Source: Notospermus geniculatus (Eukaryota > Nemertea > Pilidiophora > Heteronemertea > Lineidae). From it: a stretch of DNA of 64,000 nt. Positions 12,401-22,378 of this stretch are shown in pieces. The position numbers and the translations under genes were made by a program. The stretch's first letter is position 1. The number at the start of each line of letters is the position of its first letter. The notes below the pieces were generated by a model. The model was given only the letters and a program-made list of their open reading frames with translations, was not told where the DNA came from and searched no databases. Location of the stretch: NCBI GenBank assembly GCA_002633025.1, contig NMRB01000168.1, positions 51,425-115,424 on the forward strand, read 5' to 3'.

Positions 12401-15400
12401 TTTGACTTAAGTATGTTTATGAATATGGACCCAGATGCTTTGTTGAATATTGATAGGCCTACATACATGGGTGATACAGTATAAATGATTCTATGTGGGC
12501 TAGTTTGCCCATCTGATCTTATACCAGCTTCCAGCATGAACTCCCTACAGTTCTTGAGAAATTTGAACTGCTTTTTCGCAGCCATATGCAACCTATTCGT
12601 TCCGCGATGTGCTGCATGTGCGCCCCACTTTAAGGGAGCACGGTACTGGATCTCTGGTGCGTTATTTGACTGCCGACGAAGAGGGAGCCACCTAGCGGCA
12701 GCAAAAAACGAACTACAAAAATACATTACAAAATGTACGTAGAAAATCGCGTCAATTTGCCGACAACACAGTTAGTCCCTGGGTTGGAGAGTGGCGCGGT
12801 AGCGCCGGCTGTCGAGAAAAAGTGGCAATACCGTGCTCCTTTAATACCACCCAGCGTCTCCCTCTCGAATTAGATATTTTTGTCTTCATTCAACTTTGTC
12901 GTCTGCGATGCCAAAAAACCACAAGTAAGGCCAGATAAAAAAATTACTTGTTTAGCGTCCGGGCACTTTTGTTTTTCAGGGTCGAGAGGGAGGTTTTTAT
13001 CTTTATTTTTAGTAGCTTTTAGCTGAAAAGATGGGTCAAAAACAAATATTTTTTTTTTATTTTCAAATTTAGTAGGCACTTTTTTAATGGAAAATGCATT
13101 ACAAAAAATATTCAGGGGTCTCGGCATTTTTCAAGTCGGGAGGGGAGACGCTAAACAAGTATTTTTTGTGTGGCCTAATGTACATGTACGTCACACCGAC
13201 CATCACACCGACAACCGCCCGGCCGACTAGCAGTATGCAGAAGACTTTCTCTCAGTGATTCTTAAAGGCTTTAAGTTCAATAAGTCAGAGACCTTTACAC
13301 GCCGTTTCAGATGCCAGTGATATTTATGTGGCCACCGGGATAGTTTCAATAGTTCTTCTTGCTCTACTCGGATATTGTATTTATAAACGAAGAAACAGAT
13401 TGCCATGTACGAAAAAATACAAAATAGCACGAAAAGGTAAGTAGGCCGCTGAGAAAACAACCGTAAAAATTAAAAATTGTTGATGTCAAATGAATTTTTG
13501 AATTTTCACGACACTGGCACGGGACAGTAATATGCCTACCTATAAGATCGGCAGCATGAATTTAGTCTATCAGCAATCGTAACTTCCGAAATCGCATGTG
13601 TTTTACGTATGATGCTAGCTGAAGTTAATAAATGGCCTTTTTTTTAGGAATGATGGTAAAGACAGCGCAAGCAGGTGAGTCAGTTCTCATTGCGAATTCA
13701 CCGAATCGGGCTATACAACTCTTGTTGCCATCGGCACCAAACTGCTACACCCGCAGAAGGCCTGCGGACGTCCGTTGTCCTTTCTTGTAACAAAGGGTTC
13801 CTCTTTCCAAGTAGCACCTCCCGTAACCGTCATATTGAATACCACTCTTTTTTTCAGAGCTTCTTAATCCGAGCAGGAGTGCCCCACCGTTACGCTTAGA
13901 AATCTTCCCTGGCCCAAGCAGCGCTACCAGAAAGCAATTATTCTGTGAATATCCCGACACGCCCAATCGGCGAAAGTCATCCCCCACCTCACCTTCTGGA
14001 CAAGTCATAGGCCTACACTTTGAGATGAAACCCATGAAAGAAACGACTACGCCACCTCCATCGATCGAAATCCCTCCTCGGCCGGAAAAAATAAAAGACG
14101 GTATGTGTGCCAGTGTCTTCGTTAGCTTTCGGCCCCAATACGGGGGGTCTTTGCGGCGAAGGGGAAACTGGGAAACAGTTGTGGATTCGGCATACCCATT
14201 GCTGACCGATCCATCATCTTGATTTTGGCGAACGCAAACGTTTCTCTCCTCGCTGTGCACAAGAACACAGCCTTTTTTCACAATCGGTGTGCTTTTGGTC
14301 ATGTAATGGACCATAAACCTTGATGGTGAGGTTGCTCTACCTCACAGGTTGAACCAGGGAGTAGACCCCCCCCCCCCGTCCCAGCTATGTTGGCTTCTGT
14401 CTGAAGGCCTACTCTGAGATGAACATGATACTGGTTAAAGTGAATGCATGTTTCACAGATAAATATATGCAAAGGGACCTGAAGTCAGTATCGGGCTATA
14501 CGATTGTTGTTGCCGTCACCAAACTGCTACACCCGCAGAAGGGCTGCGGGTGTACATGTACTTGTATAGATGAATTTCACTAGCAGCCATCTTGCCAAAA
14601 TTAGGTCATCACCAAGAGAATAGAATGACAGATGATTGGTTCTCCCATCCCCCAGTGCGGGAAATCTATCCAAATGACGGTGACGATGACCACGTTTTGG
14701 CAAGATGGCCGCTAGCGAATCTCATCGATATGAAGGCTCCAGCAGTAGTCAGAGTCTCAAGCACGACATGTGTAGGCCTAAATGCACGAAGGGAACTAGA
14801 ATCAAAGTCTCGAGCACGACATGTATAGGGGCCTGAGAAATCAAAGGCTCGAACGTACACTCTCTTTGTTTGCCACTCCAATTCTAAAGAAAAATTTTAA
14901 ATTATTATTTCAATCAGGTGTTCACCTAAACGAGGTATTTATCTGGATCGCGAGGAATATTGGAGAAGAATACGCCATGTTCCTGCGCGCTTTGCCGTCG
15001 GAAGAGAAGGGTAGTCGGTTAACAGATGTTGACATCCAGGGCTTCGAATACACAGAAAAAAAGATACCGGCAATCCTTATGGTGGTAAGTGAAACACTCA
15101 AATTAATGGCGTCAATGAGGAACGGCCTGAAAAGTACCGCCACTACGAGGCGCTGTGAGCACTTGAACTGCCTTTTTCGGCGTTTCGTTACACCGCGTGG
15201 CACGACCGTTTGAAGAGGATTTTATTCTCAATTTTAATGAGCTGTGAGGTCCCATGCGCTGCTGACACCAAGCGGTAACAACTGGAAATAAGGCGCCAGG
15301 CCCTTCCCCTTTATACCTATTTAGCATGAACTGACAATAGGCCGTAAATCCATGTGTACGCCCATATAAAAATTTCATGCCATTTTTGGGACAGTAGAAG

Positions 15401-16254
15401 ACTATCTTAAAAAATCGTTCTGTAGTGGTATACAGGGATCTCTCACTAAGGTAAAGTCGATTGCTTCATGAAGAATCAGTTTGTCAATATTTCTAATTAT
15501 CGGCACCCGTTTCGAGTAGGCCTACACAATGAAATACAATACAACGTACCTCCCATTCACACAAATTATAAAGGGCGAACAATGCCAAAAGAGGAATGAA
15601 TTTCTATTGAAAACAGGTTAAAGTCAAAAATCACCGTTTATTCTTGACGGATCAAGAAAAGCTTCTGTAACTTTTTAGCGTCACTTCTTACCTAATCAAG
15701 GTTGAATTTGCGGGGAGAATACTTGTTTGTGTACTTCTAATTTTGTGCTCGCGTTTTTCGACCTCAAACCGCAAGCTAACCACAGCGTGTGCCATATATG
15801 GTCATCGCACTACACGAGAAAGAGATGTACACGAAGCACTACGTTCAAACGGTCGTGGTGGAGGACGTCCGCGTGGTGCGACGTTTTTGCACTGCTTCGC
15901 TCTGCTTTTTTGCGTTCTGCTTCGTCATAACATCTTCGGTACAACCAGCTCACAGCGCCGTCTGATCGGGATAAAAACAAGTGGGCTCCTCATAGCCTGA
16001 TTTGATAAAAACCAATCATGATTAGTTTTAGTTTTTGTCCTGTTTTAGAAATATATTTTTACTAATCTTTGTGTCTGTTTGTTTATCAGGGTTTGGACAA
16101 GTGGAAAGAGCGCAATGGAGACGGCGATGATCTTAAGATACTCAACGGAATTTTCGACGCACTGGTAAAGATTGGAAAGAACAAAGAGGCAAAGGAACTG
16201 TGTGAAAACTATGCTGAAAAAGTTGGCGATGAATCTGCCGAAGACAGTGTCTGA
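9111..16254 (+). CDS. TNF receptor superfamily death receptor, copy B (p75NTR-like ectodomain)
   Basis: Eight exons can be chained with consistent phases: 9111(?)-9426, 10736-10903, 11615-11698, 13311-13436, 13648-13674, 13858-14100, 14918-15084 and 16090-16254. The first two encode cysteine-rich domains: CCPPGTHV, CEEGTYND, CRRCKTYC, CGCPNGTY, then CGECSNGKTYSD and DPCNPCTQC. The spacing resembles p75NTR (TNFRSF16), especially the last domain. Then come a Pro/Thr/Ser stalk, a single membrane span (VATGIVSIVLLALLGYCIY followed by KRRNR), a basic Ser/Pro linker and a C-terminal death domain. Family role: ligand-triggered death or survival signalling at the plasma membrane. No signal-peptide exon was found; 9111 is only the first codon after an in-frame stop. 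Most introns are phase 1, as usual for extracellular modules. Introns hold many MITEs. An alternative TNFRSF assignment is possible. Confidence 0.82.
9476..10113. mobile_element. TA-type foldback MITE, GGGAGGTTTCGCAA family, in copy B intron
   Basis: The ends GGAGGTTTCGCAAATCTGAC and GTCAGATTCGCGAAACCTCC are inverse. Next to each lies the inverse-matched CGAAGTACGAAATACGAAAT. It starts about 50 bp after the exon donor at 9426. The simpler copy at 55741-56110 lacks the inner palindrome 9845-9972. Confidence 0.75.
9845..9972. mobile_element. Palindromic element nested in the 9476-10113 MITE
   Basis: GTGTAATTCCTAGG and CCTAGGAATTACAC close an almost complete palindrome whose inner arms contain CTCACCACCAGGAGTGAGG. 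It is absent from the related MITE at 55741, so it inserted later. Confidence 0.65.
10255..10345. repeat. AT-rich tandem repeat, about 22-bp unit, three copies
   Basis: TTTATTCATTTCTATTAC is repeated with T-run length changes, inside the copy B intron. Confidence 0.8.
10736..10903 (+). CDS. Copy B last cysteine-rich-domain exon
   Basis: A 168-bp phase 1-1 exon between TTGTGCAG and GTAAGT. Cysteines in CGEC, DPCNPCTQC, EPCTT and DTKC fit one complete TNFR repeat, with order and spacing close to the fourth repeat of p75NTR. Confidence 0.8.
10954..11259. mobile_element. TTAA-type MITE (AGGAGCACGGTATTG ends), interrupted
   Basis: The ends AGGAGCACGGTATTG and CAATACCGTGGTCCT are inverse. Flanks ATAA and TTAC look like decayed TTAA. 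The right part of the interior is replaced by a second element starting at 11087. It lies just after exon 10736-10903. Confidence 0.75.
11087..11223. mobile_element. Nested GGGAGGTTTCG-type MITE, right end lost
   Basis: Follows TA and starts GGGAGGTTTCGAAATCAAAC. The interior AAACGTTAACGACAAC and the inverse ACGTTGTCGT match the complete element at 52218-52354. The right terminal about 14 bp are missing. Confidence 0.7.
11615..11698 (+). CDS. Copy B stalk exon
   Basis: An 84-bp phase 1-1 exon between ACTCATCAG and GTACGT, encoding KLPTPSPGTTSIPNTEQG and a Gly/Thr tail. It is Pro/Thr/Ser-rich, as expected for an O-glycosylated membrane-proximal stalk. It is short, but phase and position fit. 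Confidence 0.6.
11797..11908. mobile_element. Hairpin element, GGCCCGTATTCTAGAAG ends
   Basis: GGCCCGTATTCTAGAAGCC and its inverse enclose TCCTTAACTC and its inverse. It has no coding capacity and belongs to the GGGCCGTATNCATAAAA group of foldbacks in this window. Confidence 0.65.
12081..12188. mobile_element. Hairpin element 1 of a three-hairpin cluster
   Basis: GGGGCCGTATGCATAAAAC with ATCTTAAGTGTAAAATTTCC pairs almost perfectly with its inverse on the right. Confidence 0.75.
12185..12322. mobile_element. Hairpin element 2 of the cluster
   Basis: CCTGATTCACAAAGCCCTCT pairs with AGAGGGCTTTGTGAATCAGG; the inner arms contain ATGATCTTAGCACTG. It abuts element 1 directly. Confidence 0.75.
12324..12432. 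mobile_element. Hairpin element 3 of the cluster
   Basis: GGACCAGTATTCATAAAAC with CTTAAGTCAAAGTGTGA pairs with its inverse. It abuts element 2. A decayed relative lies near 33554-33640. Confidence 0.7.
12634..12840. mobile_element. TTAA-type MITE (GGGAGCACGGTACTG), intact target duplication
   Basis: TTAA flanks both ends (12630-12633 and 12841-12844). The interior CTGCCGACG...GAGCCACCTAGCGGCA matches 36873-37076. Confidence 0.8.
13311..13436 (+). CDS. Copy B transmembrane exon
   Basis: A 126-bp phase 1-1 exon between CGTTTCAG and GTAAGT. It encodes a hydrophobic run of about 20 residues ending GYCIY, then the stop-transfer sequence KRRNR and a basic stretch. Confidence 0.75.
13648..13674 (+). 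CDS. Copy B 27-bp micro-exon
   Basis: Lies between TTTTTTTTAG and GTGAGT, phase 1-1, encoding MMVKTAQA. It keeps the frame whether included or skipped, so it may be alternatively used. Confidence 0.5.
13858..14100 (+). CDS. Copy B juxtamembrane exon
   Basis: A 243-bp phase 1-1 exon. It carries the same ending as copy A (PPSIEIPPRPEKIK) and a PNRRKSS kinase-like site. Confidence 0.8.
14918..15084 (+). CDS. Copy B death-domain exon, N-terminal half
   Basis: A 167-bp exon between TTTCAATCAG and GTAAGT, phase 1 to 0. It begins VHLNEVFIWIARNIG and contains LTDVDIQGFEYTEKKIP. Confidence 0.85.
16090..16254 (+). CDS. Copy B death-domain exon, C-terminal half with stop
   Basis: 165 bp after TTTATCAG, phase 0, ending TGA. 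It contains LDKWKERNGDGDDLK and FDALVKIGKNKEAKELC. The tail matches copy A except one Gly/Asp change. Confidence 0.85.
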   Translation, partial: GLDKWKERNGDGDDLKILNGIFDALVKIGKNKEAKELCENYAEKVGDESAEDSV

Positions 16255-18180
16255 TGAACCGATTGAAGAGTACGTAAACCCGGGGTTACATGTTCGGAAA
16301 ATATCAGCGAAAACCTGCGAGCCATGTCTGCGAGCTAAAAGTACTACATATATGCTACCTCATCTCTGAGTTCTACGTCGCGATACGACTCGCAGACACA
16401 GTCCAGTCTGACAGACATGTAATTTGTATGTGTGCTGCCAGGTTTAGAAGCGCACACGTCAACTGCGACGGACATGAATTTGTATGTGCTGCCATGTTTC
16501 GGATTTAGTGAAAACTGGAAGCAAATGCTTTGGTTTTTGCCACTAAGAGAGGCCTTCATCTCTGTGGGTGCGAGTCGAATGCATGATCGACTCACTGGAG
16601 GCTGGTAGAGAATCGTGCCTGCATTTAATACTCATCTGTAATACAGCTGACGGTGTGCATGTAATCATAGCGGCAGTTACGTCTAGACCCCGGTGATCTA
16701 GAATTTATTTTGATGCATATCATGTACCGTCGTCAAGTAGTCGATGGGGCAGTTGAGATTTGTATTTGTATTTGTATTCATTTTTCCGTCAGGGCCGACG
16801 CTATAGCATTATTGGCCCTGGTAAGTACGGAGGAGGCCATCACAAGCTACTCAGTATCACAGCACGTGCAGCGCCTAAGCTTTGGCGAAACGTTGGGACG
16901 ATGTAAGGTTGTACATGTACCATGCTCAGGAATGTAGTGCAACGAAATACTGCTGAGATGTGAGTGCCTACCTCTTAACCGTTTCAAGCATTTTTGGTTC
17001 ACGTGGGCCTATAGTCCCTTTAAGTGACCATTATATTTGGTCCAAAATGAGCTTTCGACACAGTTTTCGGCACTAAATCATTATCGGCTTTCAAAACACT
17101 CAGGTGGTATATGTTACTTTTTATGTCTAGTAGTGTCCGGGCTAATAATAAGACCGATTATTTTGCGATTAATATGTTTTTTCGGGCATTTTGTGGTTTT
17201 TCACTGACTTCATAATTAATGGGGTGTTCATCAGCGTTCATTTGTTTATTATTACGACGACCCGTGGATTATCGCTCACTCTTTTGTGCTAGTACTGGCT
17301 TGTTTTGTGTCATCATGATGGAGAGGGAGGGTTGATTTGTTTACTTTTTTCAGTCGGTGTGTTGACCTGAATCGAATGCACAGTTGCGTAGGCTATCACA
17401 ACTTCTGTTCTTTGGACTGTTGAGTGTGTCAGGTTTAGAGTTTTGTGTGTTTGTGCGAACATTCTTTATTTCAAACTCATTCCACGTGAACCATTTACGC
17501 CGCCAGACTTGTATTAATTTTCAATTTCTACAAAATTGCCCCTGACAAAAAAGGTTTGATAACTGTGATTGAAAATGTCTCTTGAATAGTTTTGGCCGGG
17601 AATGCAAATAGCACCATTGTCGCATGCCTGACTCAACACTCAATCTGGTGATTAAAATGCCATAATGACTTCCAATAATACAAAAGCAACACGTGACTGG
17701 TGATTATGGCTTTTGATATCCTGAATGTAGCAAATAGACACGTAGAAAAACACAATAGGTTTACGCATGCGCAGTATTCGTCGTCTGATGTGTTGAAATG
17801 AACAAAGGTTGTTTGGGTGAGGTGGCTAGCAACCGAATCGTTAATGTGACTCACGGTCTGTTTCGTATGGCAATAAGTGTAACTTCACGATTAATTGATT
17901 TTGTACTTGATTTCTCTCAGTGTTATTGCTGAGAGTTGAAGTTTTTCTTAACTGTGATCGGTCATCTTTGCCATTGACTGTACGTGTGTCAGGGTAGGCC
18001 TACATTTCACTCACTGTTCGATTTGCCTTTGTTTTTTGCAACTGCTTTTTTTAGTTGCTGATGTAAATACATGTACTACCTTTATTTACAAAGATCTATA
18101 CTTTGGGCAGTGGAAACACTATCAATCCCTTTTCACCATATCATGTTAAGGAAGGGGCCTAATTACCAAGAATACAGAGA
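16255..18180 (+). repeat. 3' flank of copy B, homologous to 3079-4860
   Basis: Non-coding. It holds the same landmarks as the copy A flank. The stretch 16985-17460 has no visible counterpart there, and I see nothing recognisable in it. Confidence 0.6.
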
Positions 18181-18189
18181 AAAATTACA

Positions 18190-18876
18190 CATTATTATTT
18201 TTTTTTTTTTATTATTTAGATTTTTTATTTCCATTTTGTCTGCTGTCCTTTACAGCCCCTCTACATTTCCACGACAGCTTTGGATTAGGGGGGTTTTGAT
18301 TTGGAAGGAAACGTGTTTATTTCTAGGTAGAGAAAATGACACTGTCCCTTACAGACAAAAAGGAGAAATGTTATTAAGAAAAAAAAGAGAGAGAAAAGAA
18401 AAAAAAAGGAAAATAAAATATACATATAATAATAATTTTAAAAAAACAAAAAAAACATGTCTATGGATTCAAGTAAACATTACTTCAGGGTTTATATTTT
18501 TCCATATGTTCTTGAATTTTTCTTGTTGTTTTGGGGTACTATAGCTTCCTTTTTCAATATTAATTTTGTACTTAAAGAAAGTTTGAAATACTTTGATGTC
18601 AGGTGTTTTTTCTTCGTATTTACATTTATATATAAAATATTTAAACACCATGATTAAATAATTAATGGCTAGGTCTTCATTACCCATGATTATTGAGGTT
18701 TTATTATCAGGAAAAGTTAATACTGAGTGAAAATTAACTCTATTTTTTATAAATGTTATGATTGACTTTGTAAAATGACATTCAAAGAAAAGGTGTTCAA
18801 TGGTTTCTATTTGTTCTTTGCAAAAGGTGCATGTGTCTGTGTTTTTTATACCAATTGTTTTAAGGAATTTGTTTGT
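18190..18876 (-). mobile_element. LINE remnant: C-terminal reverse-transcriptase zinc-binding region
   Basis: On the - strand an open frame runs out of the gap and contains CTFCKEQIETIEHLFFEC. This fits the zf-RVT zinc-binding motif that follows the reverse transcriptase in L1/Tx1-type non-LTR elements. The frame then stays Lys/Ile/Phe-rich to a stop near 18469. An A-rich tract at about 18186-18212 (T-rich on +) is likely the 3' tail. The element is very AT-rich compared with its surroundings. It interrupts sequence homologous to the copy A flank near 4900, so it inserted after the duplication. Confidence 0.65.
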
Positions 18877-18956
18877 NNNNNNNNNNNNNNNNNNNNNNNN
18901 NNNNNNNNNNNNNNNNNNNNNNNNNNNNNNNNNNNNNNNNNNNNNNNNNNNNNNNN
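18877..18956. other. Assembly gap (80 N)
   Basis: Unknown bases inside the LINE remnant. Sequence right of the gap does not look like a continuation of the reverse transcriptase. Single N positions also occur at 27885, 33915 and 42721. Confidence 0.99.
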
Positions 18957-19348
18957 TGGGTTGTCTGTTTGTGGTGGAGCGTGTCTGCGGCGCAAAAAAG
19001 ACCAAGAATCTCGTGTCGTGCGAGGACTGCTGTGTAATGATACCATACTGGCGAGTCCTAGCTTTGATATGAAACTTCCTGTGAGACTTGCGTACCCATG
19101 CTCGTGTTGGAACATTCAGCTTCAGGATCTCCAGCATGAACTCCATAAAAATGATGGGAAAATTTTATTTTCAAATAAATTATTATTTTTTTTTCATCCT
19201 CCGCTATGAACGTAATACAGACAAAACTTCGAGAACTAGGAAAATAAAATTTTATTTTTATTTTTTTTCCGCCCTCCGCTGCAAAGGGGTGGTGAAAAAA
19301 ATCCGCGAACCAACTTATAAAAAAAGTCTGGCCTAAGCTCGCTTATCT

Positions 19349-19800
19349 ATTTTTGCCTTTACAAATGAAACGTGGAGATAACACAACCGAGAGCAATACG
19401 CGTAATACCCTAGAATCATTAGAGAGTTTTCGCAAAGCCCCCGAAACGCCAACGCCAAACCCATTGTTAAATGCCACGAAGAGAGCACCGAAAAAAAGGA
19501 TAGACGTTCGCGTTGGCGTTTCTGGGGCTTGGCGAAAACTCTGTATTAAAATGAAAGAGCACAGCTGAAAGCAATACCCAAGAAACGTCGAGAGCACAAT
19601 GGAGAGCAATACGCGCACGGCCCCAGACCAATAAAAATGAAAGAGCACAGCTGAAAGCAATACCCATGAAACGTCGAGAGAGCACAACGGAGAGCAATAC
19701 GCGCACGGCCCTAGACCCATAAAAATTAAACAACTGGAAGCGATGCCCATGAAACGTCGAGACCGTGAAACGTCACCCATGAAACATCGAGACTGCACAA
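19349..19800. repeat. Tandem repeat block (unit about 85-90 bp)
   Basis: The recurring segment CCATGAAACGTCGAGAG, CAACGGAGAGCAATACGCG and CGGCCCTAGACCCATAAAA appears several times and again at 21945-22378. The block encloses a foldback at 19424-19542. Long - strand ORFs here are repeat products. Confidence 0.75.
19424..19542. mobile_element. Foldback element, GAGTTTTCGCAAAGCCCC ends
   Basis: GAGTTTTCGCAAAGCCCCCG and its inverse enclose GAAACGCCAACGC and inverse; the loop has AGAGCACCGAA. Copies also at 20191, about 21686, 21811 and 22384, with a fragment at 45563. Confidence 0.75.
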
Positions 19801-19820
19801 AGGTAGGGATAGCAATAATA

Positions 19821-20184
19821 AGCCGTGGTTACACTACATAAAATCCCCGGTTTTTTGCGGTCACACCTACATGTATGAATTGCCGGGCTTCAAGAAACCC
19901 GTGTTTGAAAAACACGCGTTTTTGAGACCACGGCAAGCTCGCCGTGCTTTTCGAAATCCCCGTGTTTTCGTTAGTTCTTAGCACGGATACAGGTGGCGCA
20001 GCCATTAGGTTACGTCGTTTTCGCGCCTCCACAATGTGTGCCAATACAGAAATGACCGAAGAGTCAGTATGCAGCGCACCTGTCGCCATGCTACTTAACT
20101 ACAATGTCGTAGTGTGACCGCTCTCCGGGCTTTTCGTACACACGGGTTTGGAAAAACAGTATTTTCAACAGGTGTAACTTAAGC
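19821..20184. mobile_element. TA-type MITE, GCCGTGGTTACAC family, subtype b
   Basis: Starts AGCCGTGGTTACACTACAT after TA and ends GTGTAACTTAAGC before TA. Its interior matches 26049-26432 and, inverted, 59582-59957. Confidence 0.75.
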
Positions 20185-20186
20185 TA

Positions 20187-20911
20187 TTGAGAGTTTTCGC
20201 AAAGCCCCCGAAACGCCAATGCGAACGCCAATCCCATTGTTCGACGCCACGAAGAGTGCACCGCACAAAAGGATAGACGTTCGTGTTGGGGTTTCCGGGC
20301 CTTTGTGAAAACTCGCTAATGAAGGTCATTTACCCGTAAAATGTGAGAGAGCACACGGAGAGCAAGAGGACGCTCTATCCTTGAAACGTCGACACGCCAC
20401 CGCCGCCCGCCTTGGAATATCAATGACCCACCAGGAGAGAAACTACACCACGCCTTGATAGAGCCGCGTTGAATATCAAATGAAGTGATCGAATCCAGCA
20501 AACATTGTCCCGTGGGTGAATTCCAATATTCCTTTCTCTACCGACGCGTCATTCTTCTTTACGGCACGCCGTCTCGCTGATCGCGGTTTTGTCTCGGACT
20601 GTGGCCTTTCATTGCTGGATGTGTTGCCGGTATATTGGGTTTGGTTCGCATCAGTCAGTCAGGTTGTGAATATCGTGCAGGTGATAGATCGAAGGTTCGT
20701 GGATGGCATACTTTCTCTAATGAGAGCTTGAACGATTATGGACGTACGGCATAATGGAAAGGTAAGTGGCAATGGTGTTTCATTTCGACTTTTGCTTGTG
20801 GTATGGCTTGTTTGGAAATTCGTACGTTTCAAATATTTTTCATGATGAATGCCTGCAATTACCGGCTGAATTAGATCAAAAATAGAAGGACCTTAGACAA
20901 CAAATCTCCGG
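20187..20911 (+). repeat. Duplicated 0.73-kb block, copy 1
   Basis: Nearly identical to 22379-23117. It contains a foldback (20191-20314), a CT- and GC-rich stretch, and a short ATG frame ending in a strong GTAAGT donor. Homology ends abruptly at AAATCTCCGGA. Confidence 0.8.
20738..20761 (+). CDS. Possible short first coding exon, copy 1
   Basis: ATGGACGTACGGCATAATGG followed by AAAG and GTAAGTGG gives MDVRHNGK ending at a donor in phase 0. Copy 2 reads MDVRHYGK. The only support is conservation of the donor and frame in two copies; no downstream partner exon was identified. It may equally be non-coding. Confidence 0.25.
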
Positions 20912-21178
20912 AACTTCCTCTGGATGACCTTTAAGTGCATGTCAAATTTTGGCCTGGTTTGATTTCCAATATGGCCGCCAGGTGGCATAACATGAAAATC
21001 ATTAATGTGCTATAACTCGGGAATGACTTGACCCAGAGTGCTCAAATGTGCTATGTGGCTCTCTCAAGATGACCTATGTGCATGTAAGGTTTTGGCCTGA
21101 TCGGACATCCAGTATGGTCGCCATGGCATGTTTGTACTTAGATATGGCTTAAGTGGGATTGCTGATGATATCTGCCAG

Positions 21179-21600
21179 TACCACATTAACTGTGATCGGT
21201 CATCTTTGCCATTGGCTCTACCCCATGTCAGGGTAGGCCTACATTTCATTCACTTTTCGAATTGCCTTTGATATTTGCAACTGCTTTTTAGTTGCTGAAG
21301 CATACTACCTTTTAAAGGTAGTGGTAAATAATATTTACAAATATATATCGGCAGTGGAAACACTTTCAATTCCTTTTCACCATATCATGTTTAGGAAGGG
21401 GTCCTAAATAATTAAATATTAGGAAAAAATTACGTAAGGCAATGCAGCGTATTAACCCTCCAACTGCAAAGATTCATTCTCAGATTGTTAAAATAGAAAA
21501 AAAATAAAGAAAATGGCTTTATGCTGAAACAAACATTGTCTCCTTTATTTTCCCACCATCAGTGGAATTCAAGAACTGCAGTAACCATATACTGCATTCA
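21179..21600. repeat. Third copy of the 4210-5100 sequence
   Basis: ACTGTGATCGGTCATCTTTG through GGTAGTGGTAAATAATATTT to AGAACTGCAGTAACCATATA matches 4220-5080 but lacks the 4382-4824 MITE. It thus records the empty site. Confidence 0.75.
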
Positions 21601-21810
21601 GAGAACAACATGGACCTTTACCCATGAAACGTTGAGAAAGATAGCACAACGGACAGCAATGCGCGTACAGCCCTAGAATCATTAGGGCATTTTTGCAAAG
21701 CCCCCGAAACGCCAACGCGAACGCCAAACCCATTGTTCGATGCCACGAAGAGAGCACCGAACAAAAGGATAGATGTTTGCGTCGGCGTTTCGGGGGCTTG
21801 GCTTTCAATA

Positions 21811-21938
21811 GGGAGTTTTCGCAAAGCCCCCGAAACGCCAACGCGAACGTCTATTCTTTTGTTCGGTGCCTTCTTCGCGGCATCGAACAATGGGATTGGC
21901 GTTCGCGTTGGCGTTTCGGGGGCTTTGCGAAAACTCCC
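21811..21938. mobile_element. Foldback element GGGAGTTTTCGCAAAGCC with TA target duplication
   Basis: TA, then GGGAGTTTTCGCAAAGCCCC, and the perfect inverse followed by TA. The adjoining copy at about 21686-21803 is similar but decayed. Long arms of GAAACGCCAACGCGAACG flank a loop with ATTGTTCGATGCC-type sequence. Confidence 0.8.
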
Positions 21939-21944
21939 TATTAA

Positions 21945-22378
21945 AATGAAAGAGCACAACTGAAAACAATACCGATGAAACGTCTAGAGGGCACATGGAG
22001 AGCAATACCCGCATGGCCCCAGACCAATAAAAATGAAAGAGGACAACTGAAAGAAATACCCATGAAACGTCGAGAGCACAACGGAGAGCAATACGCGCAC
22101 GGCCCTAGACCCATAAAATGAAACAACTGAAAGCAATACCCATGAAACGTCGAGAGAGCACAACGGAGAGCAATACGCGTAGGCCCTAGAGCAATAAAAA
22201 TGAAAGAGGACAACTGAAAGCAATACCCATGAAACGTCGAGAGAGCACAACGGAGGGCAAAACGCGTAGGCCCTAGACCCATAAAATGAAACAACTGAAA
22301 GCGATGCCCATGAGACGTCGAGACGATGAAACGTCACCCATGAATCGTCGAGACTGCACAAGGGTATGGTTAGCAATA
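21945..22378. repeat. Tandem repeat block, second copy
   Basis: The same unit as 19349-19800, about five recognisable repeats. No genuine coding signal. Confidence 0.75.

Noticed and set aside
18071-18544. 157-codon + strand ORF rich in Lys/Phe
   Set aside because: Antisense to the AT-rich LINE 3' region.
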